DNA of 64,000 nt. Origin: JAMXLO01 sp963832895 (GTDB lineage: Bacteria; Pseudomonadota; Alphaproteobacteria; Acetobacterales; Acetobacteraceae). Below, piece by piece: positions 1 through 8,371 of the stretch. The stretch spans positions 62,001 through 126,000 of the forward strand of contig CAWHVQ010000015.1 of assembly GCA_963832895.1 (NCBI GenBank), in the 5' to 3' direction. Position numbers and translations under genes: made by a program. Positions within the stretch are counted from its first letter, which is position 1. Each line of letters opens with the position of its first letter. The notes under the pieces were generated by a model. That model was not told the DNA's origin. It saw nothing but the letters and a program-made list of their open reading frames with translations, and searched no databases.

Positions 1-232
1 TGTCGCGGGCAAAGCCGTGTTGCGTGAGCCGGTGGGCCCGGCCCTCGTGGCGCAGCGTGTCATCCTTCAGCCGACCGACTATGGGAAACAGCACGGGGGC
101 ATGACGCGGCCAGATTGAACCTGCCTGCCACAGCACCTCGGCGCCCCCCGCATCACGCAGCGAGCAAAGTTCCGCGCCATCCGCCTTGATCTCGGCGGAC
201 AGAGTTCCGTTCGACATCACATGCCGATCCAT
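1..232 (-). CDS. aldose 1-epimerase family protein (partial, 5' part only)
   Basis: Reverse-strand reading from ATG at 232 gives MDRHVMSNGTLSAEIKADGA, then ELCSLRD, EVLWQAG, WPRHAPVLFPIVGRLKDD and GFARD. This is the N-terminal pattern of galactose-mutarotase-like (LacX-type) sugar epimerases: a beta-strand opening, GAEL-x-SLRD, a Trp before W-P-R-x-AP-x-LFPIVGRL, and H-GFARD. The gene leaves the window at base 1, so about three quarters is missing and the catalytic His/Glu cannot be checked. A second in-frame ATG at 217 is possible; 232 gives the more typical N-terminus. The family interconverts anomers of aldoses in the cytoplasm; the exact sugar is unknown. The next gene upstream on the same strand is the receiver protein at 432-905, 199 bases away. 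Confidence 0.8.
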   Translation of the reverse strand, partial: MDRHVMSNGTLSAEIKADGAELCSLRDAGGAEVLWQAGSIWPRHAPVLFPIVGRLKDDTLRHEGRAHRLTQHGFARD

Positions 233-431
233 CACGCGGTAACCATAGCCCCGGCGCTCTCCGGTGGCGACTCACCCGACTGCCCCGTTCAGCAAATTGA
301 TCGTAGATACTCACAAGTCTACGATGGTTGTGACAGCAGTGCTGCAGCCCATGCGTCGATTGTGATTCCCGCGCCTGGCGCGGGCTTGCGTGTCGGTTCG
401 CCGCGCGGCTGCTTGACAAGGGGGGCGGACG

Positions 432-905
432 TTATGCGTTCAGCTCGGCCTTCACCGCCGCCGCCAGATCGCGCATGCGGAACGGCTTTCTCAGAAACCG
501 ACGCTGGACCTGCTGAGATACGAAATAGCCCGAGATCAGGATGATCTTCAGATCGCTCTGGCGCCGCGTCGCGAGATCGGCAAGTTCGATCCCCGACATG
601 TCGGGCATGCGAATATCGGTAATGATCATGCGCAGGTCTGGATTGTGCTCCAGCAGATTAAGTGCCTCAGCGCCGCCGGGCGCCTGGATCACCTCGTAAC
701 CGATATCCCGCAGGAACTCGGCCACGATGATTCGGACTTCGGGATCGTCGTCCACTATCATCAGCTTCGGACGGCGCGCGCGCCCGTCGATGGCAGAGGC
801 AGCCTCACTTTGCGTCACGCTGGACAACGCTCGCTCCCCGAATGAGGAAGGGATTCGTTCTCCCTTCAGGCCACTATCGCGCCATGTCCACAAGTATGGC
901 GGCAA
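432..905 (-). CDS. single-domain response regulator (CheY-like receiver)
   Basis: 157 residues in this reading, of which about 47-157 form one receiver domain: acidic pocket VDDD at 51-54, phosphoacceptor D97 in MIITDIRMPD, Ser/Thr position in ILISGY, and conserved K140 in FLRKPF. There is no output domain, so it acts by protein-protein contact or as a phosphate shuttle. The first 40 or so residues are low-complexity and unlike the family; the true start may lie further in, but no other ATG precedes the domain. No histidine kinase is adjacent, so its partner is unknown. Confidence 0.85.
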   Translation of the reverse strand: MPPYLWTWRDSGLKGERIPSSFGERALSSVTQSEAASAIDGRARRPKLMIVDDDPEVRIIVAEFLRDIGYEVIQAPGGAEALNLLEHNPDLRMIITDIRMPDMSGIELADLATRRQSDLKIILISGYFVSQQVQRRFLRKPFRMRDLAAAVKAELNA

Positions 906-1087
906 CCGGCCGACCTCACTAGCACTACAAATTGCTTACGGCCCACGCCGATCATGGTGCAATACCGTGACGTTCAATCACAACCGCGCGACCACTCGGA
1001 ACGTCTGCGTTATCACCGTAATCTCGACGTTACATGCAATTCGTGCAATGAGTTTTTGACGAATTGTATCCACGAGGATAACGCCCA

Positions 1088-2272
1088 ATGGACACTCCGC
1101 TGCGCCAGGGTCCCCTCGCCCGCTTCAAGGTAATCGATCTGTCGCGCGTGCGTGCCGGACCAACTGCGGTGCGGCAGCTTGCCGATTGGGGCGCTGAAGT
1201 CATCAAGGTCGAATCGCCGGAAGGTGATGCAGGGATGGGGGGCGAGCGGCATGGGCCGGACTTCCAAAACCTGCACCGCAACAAACGCAGCATGACGCTC
1301 AATCTGAAGTCCGCGGAAGGCGTGGCGATCCTGCAGCGCCTGGTGCGCGATGCCGACGTCTTGGTGGAGAACTATCGCCCCGATGTGAAATTCCGCCTGG
1401 GCATCGACTATGCAACTCTGCGGTCGATCAATCCTCGGCTGGTCTATGCCAGCATTTCCGGTTTCGGCCAGGACGGCCCGTATCGCGAACGTCCCGGCTT
1501 CGATCAGATCGCGCAAGGCATGGGCGGGCTGATGTCGATCACCGGACTTCCGGGACAGGGGCCCGTGCGCGTCGGCATTCCGGTTGCCGACCTCACCGCC
1601 GGAATCTTCTGTGCCATGGGCATTCTGGTCGCACTCCTCGAGCGTGAGGAGTCCGGCGAAGGCCAATGGGTCCAGAGCAATCTGCTCGCTGCGCAGATTG
1701 CCATGCTGGACTTCCAGGCGGCGCGCTGGACGATCGGCCACGATGTGCCAGGACAGGCGGGCAATGATCATCCGACCAGCATTCCGACCGGCGTGTTCCA
1801 GACCGCCGACGGTTATATGAATATCGGCGCGGCCGGCGAGGCAATCTACCAGCGGTTCTGCAAGGTGCTCGGCGCGCGGGAACTGGCGACTGATCCGGGT
1901 TTCGCCACCAACGCCGATCGCTCGAAAAACCGCGCGCGGCTGAATGAGGCGATCGGCGAGATCACCCGAAAGCAGACGACGGCCGATTGGATCGCTCTGC
2001 TGAACGAGGCCGGTGTTCCGTGTGGACCGATCTACCGGATGAACGAAGTGTTCGCCGATCCGCAGGTGCAACACCTGAACATCACGCGCCACGTGCAGCA
2101 CAAGATGCTGGGCGATGTCGAGGTGGTCGGACAGGCGGTCGAGCTGTCGCGTACACCGTGGAGCGTAAGGAGCGCTTCCCCCGAACCAGGCGAGCACACC
2201 GACGACGTGTTGCGCGAACTGGGCTACGGCGACACCGAGATCGCGACGCTGCGCAAGCAGAAGGTGGTTTGA
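1088..2272 (+). CDS. CaiB/BaiF family (family III) CoA-transferase
   Basis: 394 residues, the usual length for a single-domain family III CoA-transferase. Visible hallmarks: an N-terminal DLSRVRAGP and LADWGAEVIKVESPEGD (CoA-binding Rossmann half), NKRSMTLNLKS, ENYRPDV, SISGFGQDGPYRERPGFDQ, and D168 in PVADLTAG, which matches the catalytic Asp that forms the acyl-anhydride and enzyme-CoA intermediates in formyl-CoA transferase. The family moves CoA between carboxylic acids; the substrate cannot be read from sequence. It stands alone after a 182-base gap and converges with the membrane protein at 2276. A 394-codon open frame on the opposite strand is a codon-bias shadow. Confidence 0.93.
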   Translation: MDTPLRQGPLARFKVIDLSRVRAGPTAVRQLADWGAEVIKVESPEGDAGMGGERHGPDFQNLHRNKRSMTLNLKSAEGVAILQRLVRDADVLVENYRPDVKFRLGIDYATLRSINPRLVYASISGFGQDGPYRERPGFDQIAQGMGGLMSITGLPGQGPVRVGIPVADLTAGIFCAMGILVALLEREESGEGQWVQSNLLAAQIAMLDFQAARWTIGHDVPGQAGNDHPTSIPTGVFQTADGYMNIGAAGEAIYQRFCKVLGARELATDPGFATNADRSKNRARLNEAIGEITRKQTTADWIALLNEAGVPCGPIYRMNEVFADPQVQHLNITRHVQHKMLGDVEVVGQAVELSRTPWSVRSASPEPGEHTDDVLRELGYGDTEIATLRKQKVV

Positions 2273-2275
2273 AAC

Positions 2276-2902
2276 TTAGCCCTCGCCGCGCAGCGACAGC
2301 CTTCGACCGACAATGTGACCGGCCGCAAACAGCACAGGCCAGCACGCTATGGCGAATACCGGACGGAACTGCGCCACGGCGATCGACGCCGCGAACCCGA
2401 ATGCCTGTGTCGCGGAGAAGGTCAGGTAGTAGCGCCCCATGCGTCGTCCCTCGTCAACCAGCAGGATGTGCGGACACACGAGAGCATAGCTCCACATCAC
2501 CGCGAGCATCATCGCGGCGAACGCGATGTTGACCGCGTAGACGGTGACGTTCAAAGGCGAAAGTGGGAAATTGCCAAGGATGTCGGCGCTGAACGGCAGG
2601 AGGACGATGCCGAACAGGAAGCAGAGGTTGAAGATCAGCAGCCAGTCGTCGCCGCGGACGATGAAGACGTGCATTTTGTAGTGCAGGATCCAGAAGCGCG
2701 CCGCCAGACCGTAGCTGAATGCCAGAATGACAAGCTGTGGCAGGAGGGCCAGCATCTTGAGCGCCAGTCCCCCGTCAGGGCCTTGCGACGACGTCGCCGG
2801 AAGCTGGATGGTGAACGCGAGGAAGGTCATGGCGACGGCGAAGATCCCGTCGGCCAGGTTGGTGAGGCGAGCGAAGTCGAGGGCTGGCCTGCGCATCAGC
2901 AC
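2276..2902 (-). CDS. TMEM175-family (DUF1211) membrane protein, possible potassium channel
   Basis: 208 residues, strongly hydrophobic, with about six membrane segments. The first helix reads FARLTNLADGIFAVAMTFL, which carries the family signature R-x3-(F/L)-x-DGIFAVA-x-T; in bacterial TMEM175 proteins this helix lines a potassium-conducting pore. The rest alternates hydrophobic stretches with short charged loops (ALKMLALLPQLVILAFSYG, MHVFIVRGDDWLLIFNLCFL). The stop is 3 bases from the stop of the CoA-transferase, so the two genes converge tightly. It is 10 bases downstream of the Ntn hydrolase and could be co-transcribed with it. Ion specificity is inferred from the family only. Confidence 0.85.
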   Translation of the reverse strand: MLMRRPALDFARLTNLADGIFAVAMTFLAFTIQLPATSSQGPDGGLALKMLALLPQLVILAFSYGLAARFWILHYKMHVFIVRGDDWLLIFNLCFLFGIVLLPFSADILGNFPLSPLNVTVYAVNIAFAAMMLAVMWSYALVCPHILLVDEGRRMGRYYLTFSATQAFGFAASIAVAQFRPVFAIACWPVLFAAGHIVGRRLSLRGEG

Positions 2903-2912
2903 CCAGGGGCGA

Positions 2913-3884
2913 TCACCGCGCGCTGGTGTAGCGCGATGTCGCAGTCAGTCGTGCGGTGCCTTGGGTGATCACGATCGGTTCGGCCGGCAGCGAGCGTGCC
3001 TGCCCTTGCCCTTGCCAGAGCCAGTATTTGTTGTCGCCGGAGCCATTCACCGCGACCACCTTGTGATTGCCCTTCGTATCGATCGCATGGATCGTCACGC
3101 GGCTGATCAGACCACCCTGCAGTGCACGCATGTCCTCGACCGCCTCGTGCACCGCGTCGGTGACGCTTGCACCCTGTTTCATGTAGAGCACGACCGAACG
3201 CGCGGTACAGCAGCGGATGGTCATCTCGCCGGCGCCCGTGCATGCCGCGGCACCATAGCGTGTGTCAGCATACGAACCGGCGCCGATGATCGGGCTGTCG
3301 CCGAGACGGCCTGGATACTTCCAGCCCCAGCCAGACGTGCTGGTGCCGGAGCAGATATTGCCGGCCGCATCGTGCGCCAGGAACACGGTTGTGTCGCGGC
3401 CGACCTCCGGATCGATCGCATGACGACAGAGTGCAGCGAGCGGCGTATCGGGCCAGTCGCGCCGCTGCTCCCGCGGCACTTCGTTGTCGAACCAGGCCTG
3501 CCAGGCACGCCGCGAGTCCTCGGTCAGATTGTCCGCAGGTTCGGCGCCGATTTCGTGCGCGAACCGGGCTGCACCGGCGCCCACCAGCAACTCGTGCGGC
3601 AGATGGCGCATGATCGCCCTCGCGACGCTGACCGGATGCAGAAACCCCTGTAGCGCGCCGACCGCGCCCGAGCGCAGCGTCGTGCCGTCCATCACGCTGG
3701 CGTCGAGTTCCATCTCGCCCAAGAGGTTGGGCCAGCCGCCGCGTCCCACCGTGCGGACCGACGGATCGGCCTCGATCAACCGGATGCCCGCCTCGATCGC
3801 ATCAAGCGCGTGCGAGCCTTCCATCAGCAACCGCGTCGTCGTCGGCACGCCGAGCGTGCCCTCGTTGTTGGTAACCAGGATCAT
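2913..3884 (-). CDS. isoaspartyl peptidase / glycosylasparaginase-type Ntn hydrolase
   Basis: 323 residues, full length for the family-2 asparaginase fold. The precursor is expected to cleave itself before Thr165 in VGRDTTVFL, making that Thr the N-terminal nucleophile. The downstream substrate pocket is clear: CSGTSTSGWGWKYPGRLGD, then SPIIGAGSYAD and the TGAGE segment. The TSTSGW and PGRLGDSPI pattern is closest to N4-(beta-N-acetylglucosaminyl)-L-asparaginase, but isoaspartyl dipeptidase activity is equally possible. There is no signal peptide. The start (ATG at 3884) overlaps the stop of the fused CoA-transferase by four bases (ATGA), indicating one transcript and translational coupling. 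Confidence 0.9.
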   Translation of the reverse strand: MILVTNNEGTLGVPTTTRLLMEGSHALDAIEAGIRLIEADPSVRTVGRGGWPNLLGEMELDASVMDGTTLRSGAVGALQGFLHPVSVARAIMRHLPHELLVGAGAARFAHEIGAEPADNLTEDSRRAWQAWFDNEVPREQRRDWPDTPLAALCRHAIDPEVGRDTTVFLAHDAAGNICSGTSTSGWGWKYPGRLGDSPIIGAGSYADTRYGAAACTGAGEMTIRCCTARSVVLYMKQGASVTDAVHEAVEDMRALQGGLISRVTIHAIDTKGNHKVVAVNGSGDNKYWLWQGQGQARSLPAEPIVITQGTARLTATSRYTSAR

Positions 3885-6493
3885 ATGACGCCTTCTTCGG
3901 CGAGCCGCTCGACGTCACTGCGCGACATGCCCAGCATCTCGGTCAGCAGCCACTCGTTGTCTTCGCCATAACCGGGCGCACCGCGGTTGGTCGGGCCGCC
4001 GATATAGGCCGGCGTGCGGCTCATCTTCATCGGCAGCTCATACACCGGCCAGGTGCCGATCTTCGTGCCGGTGACCTCCGTCAGCCACTTCAGATGCCGC
4101 AACTGCGGATCGGCATCGCAGCGGTCCTCGGCATTCTGACACACGCCTGCCGGCACGCCGGCACGTTGCAGCTTCATCATGCAGTCATGGCGGTCCTGCG
4201 TGCGCGTCCATTCCTCCACCAGTGCATCGAGCGAATCCTGATGCAGCAGCCGGTGCTCCAGCGTGTTGAAGCGCCGATCGTCCAGCCATGCCCCCTGCCC
4301 CGCCACCTGAGCCAATGCCCGCCATTCCGCATCGGTGAAGCAGGCGATAGCGATCCAGCGGTCCTTTCCCGCACAGCGATACGCGCCGTGCGGTGCCGCC
4401 GGCTTGTAAGGCGAGCGATTGCCGTAGCGCCGCCACACGCGCTCGTTGGCCGACCAGTCGAGAATCGTAGCGCCGGTCAGGAACAATCCGGATTCACATT
4501 GCGACGCGTCGATCCACTGACCCTCGCCCGTGCGCTCGCGATGATACAGCGCACCGAGCAGTGCCAACGCGTAGCCGTAGGCGCCCATCCAGTCGAGAAA
4601 CGAGTAGCCCCAGCCGACAGGCATTGCCGGCTCGGGCAGTCCCGACATATCGCCCTGGCCGCCGAACGCCGCAGCAACAGGACCCACGGTGCGCATCCGT
4701 CCATACGTGCCGTGCACGCCCATGCCGGACTGCTGGATGTAGATGACATCCGGCCGGATGCTCTTCATCACATCATAGCCGAGACCGAGGCGCTGCAGCA
4801 CACCTGGAGAAAACCCCTCGGCCACGACATCGCAGATCCGCACCAGGTCCTTGGCGATCTGCAGTCCCTTGGGATGGCGGATGTTCAGCGAGATGCCTCG
4901 CTTGCCCGCGTTTTTGTTGTTGAACTGCCCGCCCATGTCGGCGTCGCGAACTCCGGGTAACGGGCCGGTCGCGGCATCACGCGCCGCACGACCGCCGACC
5001 GGTGCCATCGCGGCAAGCCGCGTGTCCGGATTGTCCTTCCATTCGACCTTGTAGCTTTCCGCTCCCATCGCGGCGAGGAAACGCGTGCCGCCGGCCGAGG
5101 CCAGGAACCACGCAAAGTCGAGAATCTTCACGCCCTGCAACGGGAACGGCCTGTTGTGCAGCGCCGAGAGTCGTGGGTTCGCCGCGGCGCGCGGCTCCGC
5201 CGGCACACTGGGCCGCCGCACCGCTTCGCCCAGTACGGCGGCGGTGTCCTCGCCCAACAACGGAGCGCGCCGTCCGACCTGCCAGCTCGTCTTGTTGCTG
5301 AGCCATTTGCTGGACGGATAGCGGAAGCTGCGCCCATGTTCCGGATGAAACACGTCGGCGAAGCTCTTGCGTTTCAGCCAGTGCTCGTCCAGCGCGTTCT
5401 CATGCGGCTTGCGCAGCGGCGCCCATAGCAGGCCGGCATCCTGCGCCTCGCGCCACGGCATGTCGGCATAGGTCCAGGCGCGGATGAAGCGCTGCACCAC
5501 GTCCAGCATATGCGCGCGCGTCTCGTCTCCCGCCTGCGAGCCGGGTACCTGTCGCGCTCTCAGGTCGGCATCCGGTGGCGGCGGCTGCAAATCCGCCTCC
5601 ATGCCGTATTTCGCCAGCAGCGGCACCAGGTTCTTCAGATCGCGCGCACCCATGCCGTGCGAGATGAACCACCGCCCGTCCTTGGTATGGCTGATACTCG
5701 GCGAGTGGTTCGGCGTCTCCGCGGCGTGCCGGTTAGTCATCCGCCAGATCGGCACGCGCCGCATCACCCAATGCATGATGTCGAGTTCGGGATTCTTCGA
5801 CACCGCCTCATGCACCGAAACCGACACGTCCTGCCCCTGGCCGGTGCGATGCCTATGGATCAGCGCCGCGATGACGCCGGTGGCAAGCTGCTCGCCGGCG
5901 ATGTGATACGCGTGCCAGATCTGCGGCGCGATCGGCGGCGTGTCGTATTCCAGGTTCGGATCGGGATCGTAGCCGCAGTTCATCATGATCCCGCCCAGCG
6001 CAAGGTGGATCAGATCGGAACTCTTGAAATCCTGCCACGGCCCGTCATCGCCGAACGGCGTCATGCGCGCGGTCACCAGCGACGGGAAGCGCGCATTCAG
6101 CGCGGCGCGATCCAGCCCCAGCGTCGCGTTCAACGCGCCACAGCTTGCGTCGAGCAGCACGTCGGCGCCTTCCAGCAGGCGCAGCACGTGTTCGCGCGCC
6201 AATGTCTCGCGCAGATCCAGCACCACCGACTTCTTGTTGCGGTTGTAGTTCCAGAAGAACAGCGAGCGTTCCAGCCCCGGCTCATCCTCCAGGAACGGCC
6301 CGATCCGCCGTGTCGCGTTGCCCTCGGGCGGTTCGACCTTCACCACTTCGGCGCCGAGCCCGGCGAGCAGCAGCCCGGTATATTCGGCGCATTCGTCGGC
6401 CACCTCGATGACCCGCAGCCCCGCCAGCATTCCTGGGCCGGCGTTGCCCATCATCTCGCCAGGGCCCCGCGCGGTCTCGCCAGCGTCCGACAT
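3881..6493 (-). CDS. two-domain fused CaiB/BaiF family CoA-transferase
   Basis: 870 residues from ATG 6493, chosen because GGGAGGA lies just upstream and the in-frame extension to 6556 has no family similarity. Two family III CoA-transferase domains lie in tandem: roughly residues 20-420 (LRVIEVADECAEYTGLLLAG, GLGAEVVKVEPPEGN) and 450-870 (VKILDFAWFLASAGGTRFLA, MGAESYKVEW). At the catalytic Asp position the first domain has Tyr (about 196, HAYHIAGEQ) while the second keeps Asp (about 634, SFLDWMGAYG). So only the C-terminal half is likely to form the acyl intermediate, the same arrangement known for the DMSP enzyme DddD. Whether this acts on DMSP is unknown; substrate not assigned. It precedes the Ntn hydrolase in an overlapping pair. 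Confidence 0.9.
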   Translation of the reverse strand: MSDAGETARGPGEMMGNAGPGMLAGLRVIEVADECAEYTGLLLAGLGAEVVKVEPPEGNATRRIGPFLEDEPGLERSLFFWNYNRNKKSVVLDLRETLAREHVLRLLEGADVLLDASCGALNATLGLDRAALNARFPSLVTARMTPFGDDGPWQDFKSSDLIHLALGGIMMNCGYDPDPNLEYDTPPIAPQIWHAYHIAGEQLATGVIAALIHRHRTGQGQDVSVSVHEAVSKNPELDIMHWVMRRVPIWRMTNRHAAETPNHSPSISHTKDGRWFISHGMGARDLKNLVPLLAKYGMEADLQPPPPDADLRARQVPGSQAGDETRAHMLDVVQRFIRAWTYADMPWREAQDAGLLWAPLRKPHENALDEHWLKRKSFADVFHPEHGRSFRYPSSKWLSNKTSWQVGRRAPLLGEDTAAVLGEAVRRPSVPAEPRAAANPRLSALHNRPFPLQGVKILDFAWFLASAGGTRFLAAMGAESYKVEWKDNPDTRLAAMAPVGGRAARDAATGPLPGVRDADMGGQFNNKNAGKRGISLNIRHPKGLQIAKDLVRICDVVAEGFSPGVLQRLGLGYDVMKSIRPDVIYIQQSGMGVHGTYGRMRTVGPVAAAFGGQGDMSGLPEPAMPVGWGYSFLDWMGAYGYALALLGALYHRERTGEGQWIDASQCESGLFLTGATILDWSANERVWRRYGNRSPYKPAAPHGAYRCAGKDRWIAIACFTDAEWRALAQVAGQGAWLDDRRFNTLEHRLLHQDSLDALVEEWTRTQDRHDCMMKLQRAGVPAGVCQNAEDRCDADPQLRHLKWLTEVTGTKIGTWPVYELPMKMSRTPAYIGGPTNRGAPGYGEDNEWLLTEMLGMSRSDVERLAEEGVI

Positions 6494-6568
6494 TGTGGTT
6501 CCTCCCCTAGAGCGCGATGACCGAAGGCGGAATCGCCGGAGGTCTGATTCACGCAATCAAACAAAGAG

Positions 6569-6613
6569 TTAGAGCGGGTTGAGGCGCGCCCTTGAGCGCT
6601 CAACCCGCTCTAA
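6569..6613. repeat. perfect 14-bp inverted repeat (hairpin)
   Basis: TTAGAGCGGGTTGA at 6569-6582 is perfectly complementary to 6600-6613, with a 17-base GC-rich spacer. It begins at the stop codon of the alpha/beta hydrolase (6610) and lies 76 bases before the fused CoA-transferase start, so on the minus strand it could end or attenuate hydrolase transcription or protect its 3' end. There is no U-tract directly after it. The flanking 6507-6568 looks like a dispersed intergenic element, but no second copy is in this window. Confidence 0.7.
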
Positions 6614-7464
6614 GGCCGGGTGCGCTTGAGCATCTCCAGCAGCATGGCATTGAACTGCTCCGGCGCCTCATAGGCCACCCAATGGCCGGCACCCGGAATC
6701 ATGCGCACATCGACATCGGGCCGCATCTCACGCAGTGCCACGACGCGTTGCGGCGCGCGCGGATTGGCCGGCGCATCGCACTCGCCCCAGATACCGTTCA
6801 CCGGCGCCACCACCTGCTTCAGTGCATTCGGGAGCGCCCCGCTGCGCGACAGCGTCGGCGTCTTCAACCGCGAGTGCCGTGTGTTCCATTCCTGGATCGC
6901 CAGCGCGAGCGCATCGATCTTCGCCGGGTCGGCGATCATCAGCCGGTTCAGATTGATCCGGTGCGTCGCGACGCGTTCGTCGCCGGTGAGATGCCGCACC
7001 TTCAGCAGCTCCACCGCGCTGCCCGACGGTCCCACGCCGCTCGAGCCGATGATCGTCACCGACCGCACGCGAGCGCCGTGGATCGCTCCCACGCAGGTTG
7101 CCATCGTGCCGCCGAACGAGAACCCCGCGACGTCGTAGCGCGCGTCCGCCCCGAGCACGGTGTCGATGCCATTGGCCACGATCTGTGCGACCTGCATCGC
7201 ATCGTCGCCATCTGGCGGGAACGCCGATTGGCCGAGCCCCGGCAGGTCTGGCACCAGCAACCGATACGTGCGCGACAGCACGTCGATATTGTGCGCCCAG
7301 TGCCGCCACGATCCCGCCCCGCCGTGGAACAGCACCAGCGAGGGACCTTCGCCCCAGGACCGCCATACCATCGTTCCGTCGCCGCACGGCGTTTCCGCCC
7401 GCCTGGCGCTCCGTTCAAGCCGGTCCAGAAATGCCGCCGGCTCCAGTTCGACCCGATCGTTCAT
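6610..7464 (-). CDS. alpha/beta-fold hydrolase
   Basis: 284 residues, the standard length. Oxyanion motif LVLFHGGAGSWRHW at 43-56, strand and loop YRLLVPDLPGLGQS, nucleophile elbow G-F-S116-F-G in DVAGFSFGGTMA, late acid in GECDAPAN, and catalytic His in PGAGHWVAYEAPEQF near the C-terminus. The overall pattern is that of C-C bond or ester hydrolases of aromatic and acyl catabolism, but the substrate is unassigned. It lies upstream of the fused CoA-transferase on the same strand, separated by a hairpin, and is divergent from the phosphoesterase at 7557. Confidence 0.9.
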   Translation of the reverse strand: MNDRVELEPAAFLDRLERSARRAETPCGDGTMVWRSWGEGPSLVLFHGGAGSWRHWAHNIDVLSRTYRLLVPDLPGLGQSAFPPDGDDAMQVAQIVANGIDTVLGADARYDVAGFSFGGTMATCVGAIHGARVRSVTIIGSSGVGPSGSAVELLKVRHLTGDERVATHRINLNRLMIADPAKIDALALAIQEWNTRHSRLKTPTLSRSGALPNALKQVVAPVNGIWGECDAPANPRAPQRVVALREMRPDVDVRMIPGAGHWVAYEAPEQFNAMLLEMLKRTRP

Positions 7465-7556
7465 CCGGTTTCCATTTTATTGGTATTCGTGGAAGGCTAG
7501 GGACGCCGCCGCGACATCGTCAAGGTCAGGCCCAAAGTTACGGAACATACGGAACC

Positions 7557-8330
7557 ATGACGATTGTCTTCATCGGCGACATCCACCAGCAGTGGCAGAG
7601 CGTCGAGCGCGGCCTCACCAGCCTGGATCCGCCGCCGCGCGCTGCCATCCTGCTGGGCGACATACAGTGCGACAGACCGCTCGACGACCTGGCCGCGCCG
7701 CTGCTCGATCGCGGCATCGATGTGCACTGGATCTTCGGCAACCATGACAATGACGGTGGGCCCGAGATGTGGGCCAACCTCGTCGAGGCTGACCGCAATC
7801 CTCGCACCGCGCAGGGCGCCCTGCACGCGCGGGTTGTCGAGATTGCTGGAGTACGCATCGCCGGCCTCGGCGGCACGTTCCGCCCGCGTATCTGGGAGCC
7901 GCCCGATCCGCCGCGCGTGCATCGGCGAGCGCAATTGCCCGAGGACCTAAGCGCCCTCAACTGGGGCGAAGAGCACGTCGCCGCGCTGATCCATTCGCTT
8001 GGTGCCACCGCGATCTGGCCGGAGGATTACGACTACCTCGCCAGCCAGAGCGCCGACATCCTGGTGACGCACGAGGCCCCGCGCAGCCATCCATCCGGCA
8101 ATGCGGCGCTCGACGATTTGGCGCGCGCCATGGGGGCGAGCCTGATCGTGCACGGCCACCACCATGTTTCGTATCGCGCCGTGGCGCCCGACGGCCTGCG
8201 TGCCATGGGCGTGGCGGCGGCCTGGGGTGCCACGATCGACGGCGAACTGCTGTGGCCCGGCGAGGCGCCGCGACAGCTGGGGAGTTTGATCGCCGGATGG
8301 TCGCTTGAGGCGGACGCGGGGAGCCAGTAA
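7557..8330 (+). CDS. calcineurin-like metallophosphoesterase
   Basis: 257 residues from ATG 7557; the open frame upstream to 7098 is antisense to the hydrolase and not coding. All metal-site motifs are present in order: FIGDIHQQW at 5-13 (D-x-H), LLGDIQCD (GD), FGNHDND (GNHD), VTHEAPRSHPSG and VHGHHH (GHxH). This gives the binuclear metal centre that cleaves phosphomonoesters or diesters. The closest general type is the small cytoplasmic YfcE/MPE-like group; the natural substrate is not evident. The start of the Liv transporter operon follows 41 bases later, but the role seems unrelated. Confidence 0.88.
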   Translation: MTIVFIGDIHQQWQSVERGLTSLDPPPRAAILLGDIQCDRPLDDLAAPLLDRGIDVHWIFGNHDNDGGPEMWANLVEADRNPRTAQGALHARVVEIAGVRIAGLGGTFRPRIWEPPDPPRVHRRAQLPEDLSALNWGEEHVAALIHSLGATAIWPEDYDYLASQSADILVTHEAPRSHPSGNAALDDLARAMGASLIVHGHHHVSYRAVAPDGLRAMGVAAAWGATIDGELLWPGEAPRQLGSLIAGWSLEADAGSQ

Positions 8331-8371
8331 GACAGCCGCCGATAAGGCGCCCGGGAGGCACAAGAAAACTG

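Noticed and set aside
1013..2197. 394-codon open frame antisense to the CoA-transferase
   Set aside because: It mirrors a confident CoA-transferase with all family motifs; high GC3 creates long antisense frames. Its translation (Arg/His/Gln-rich) resembles no fold.
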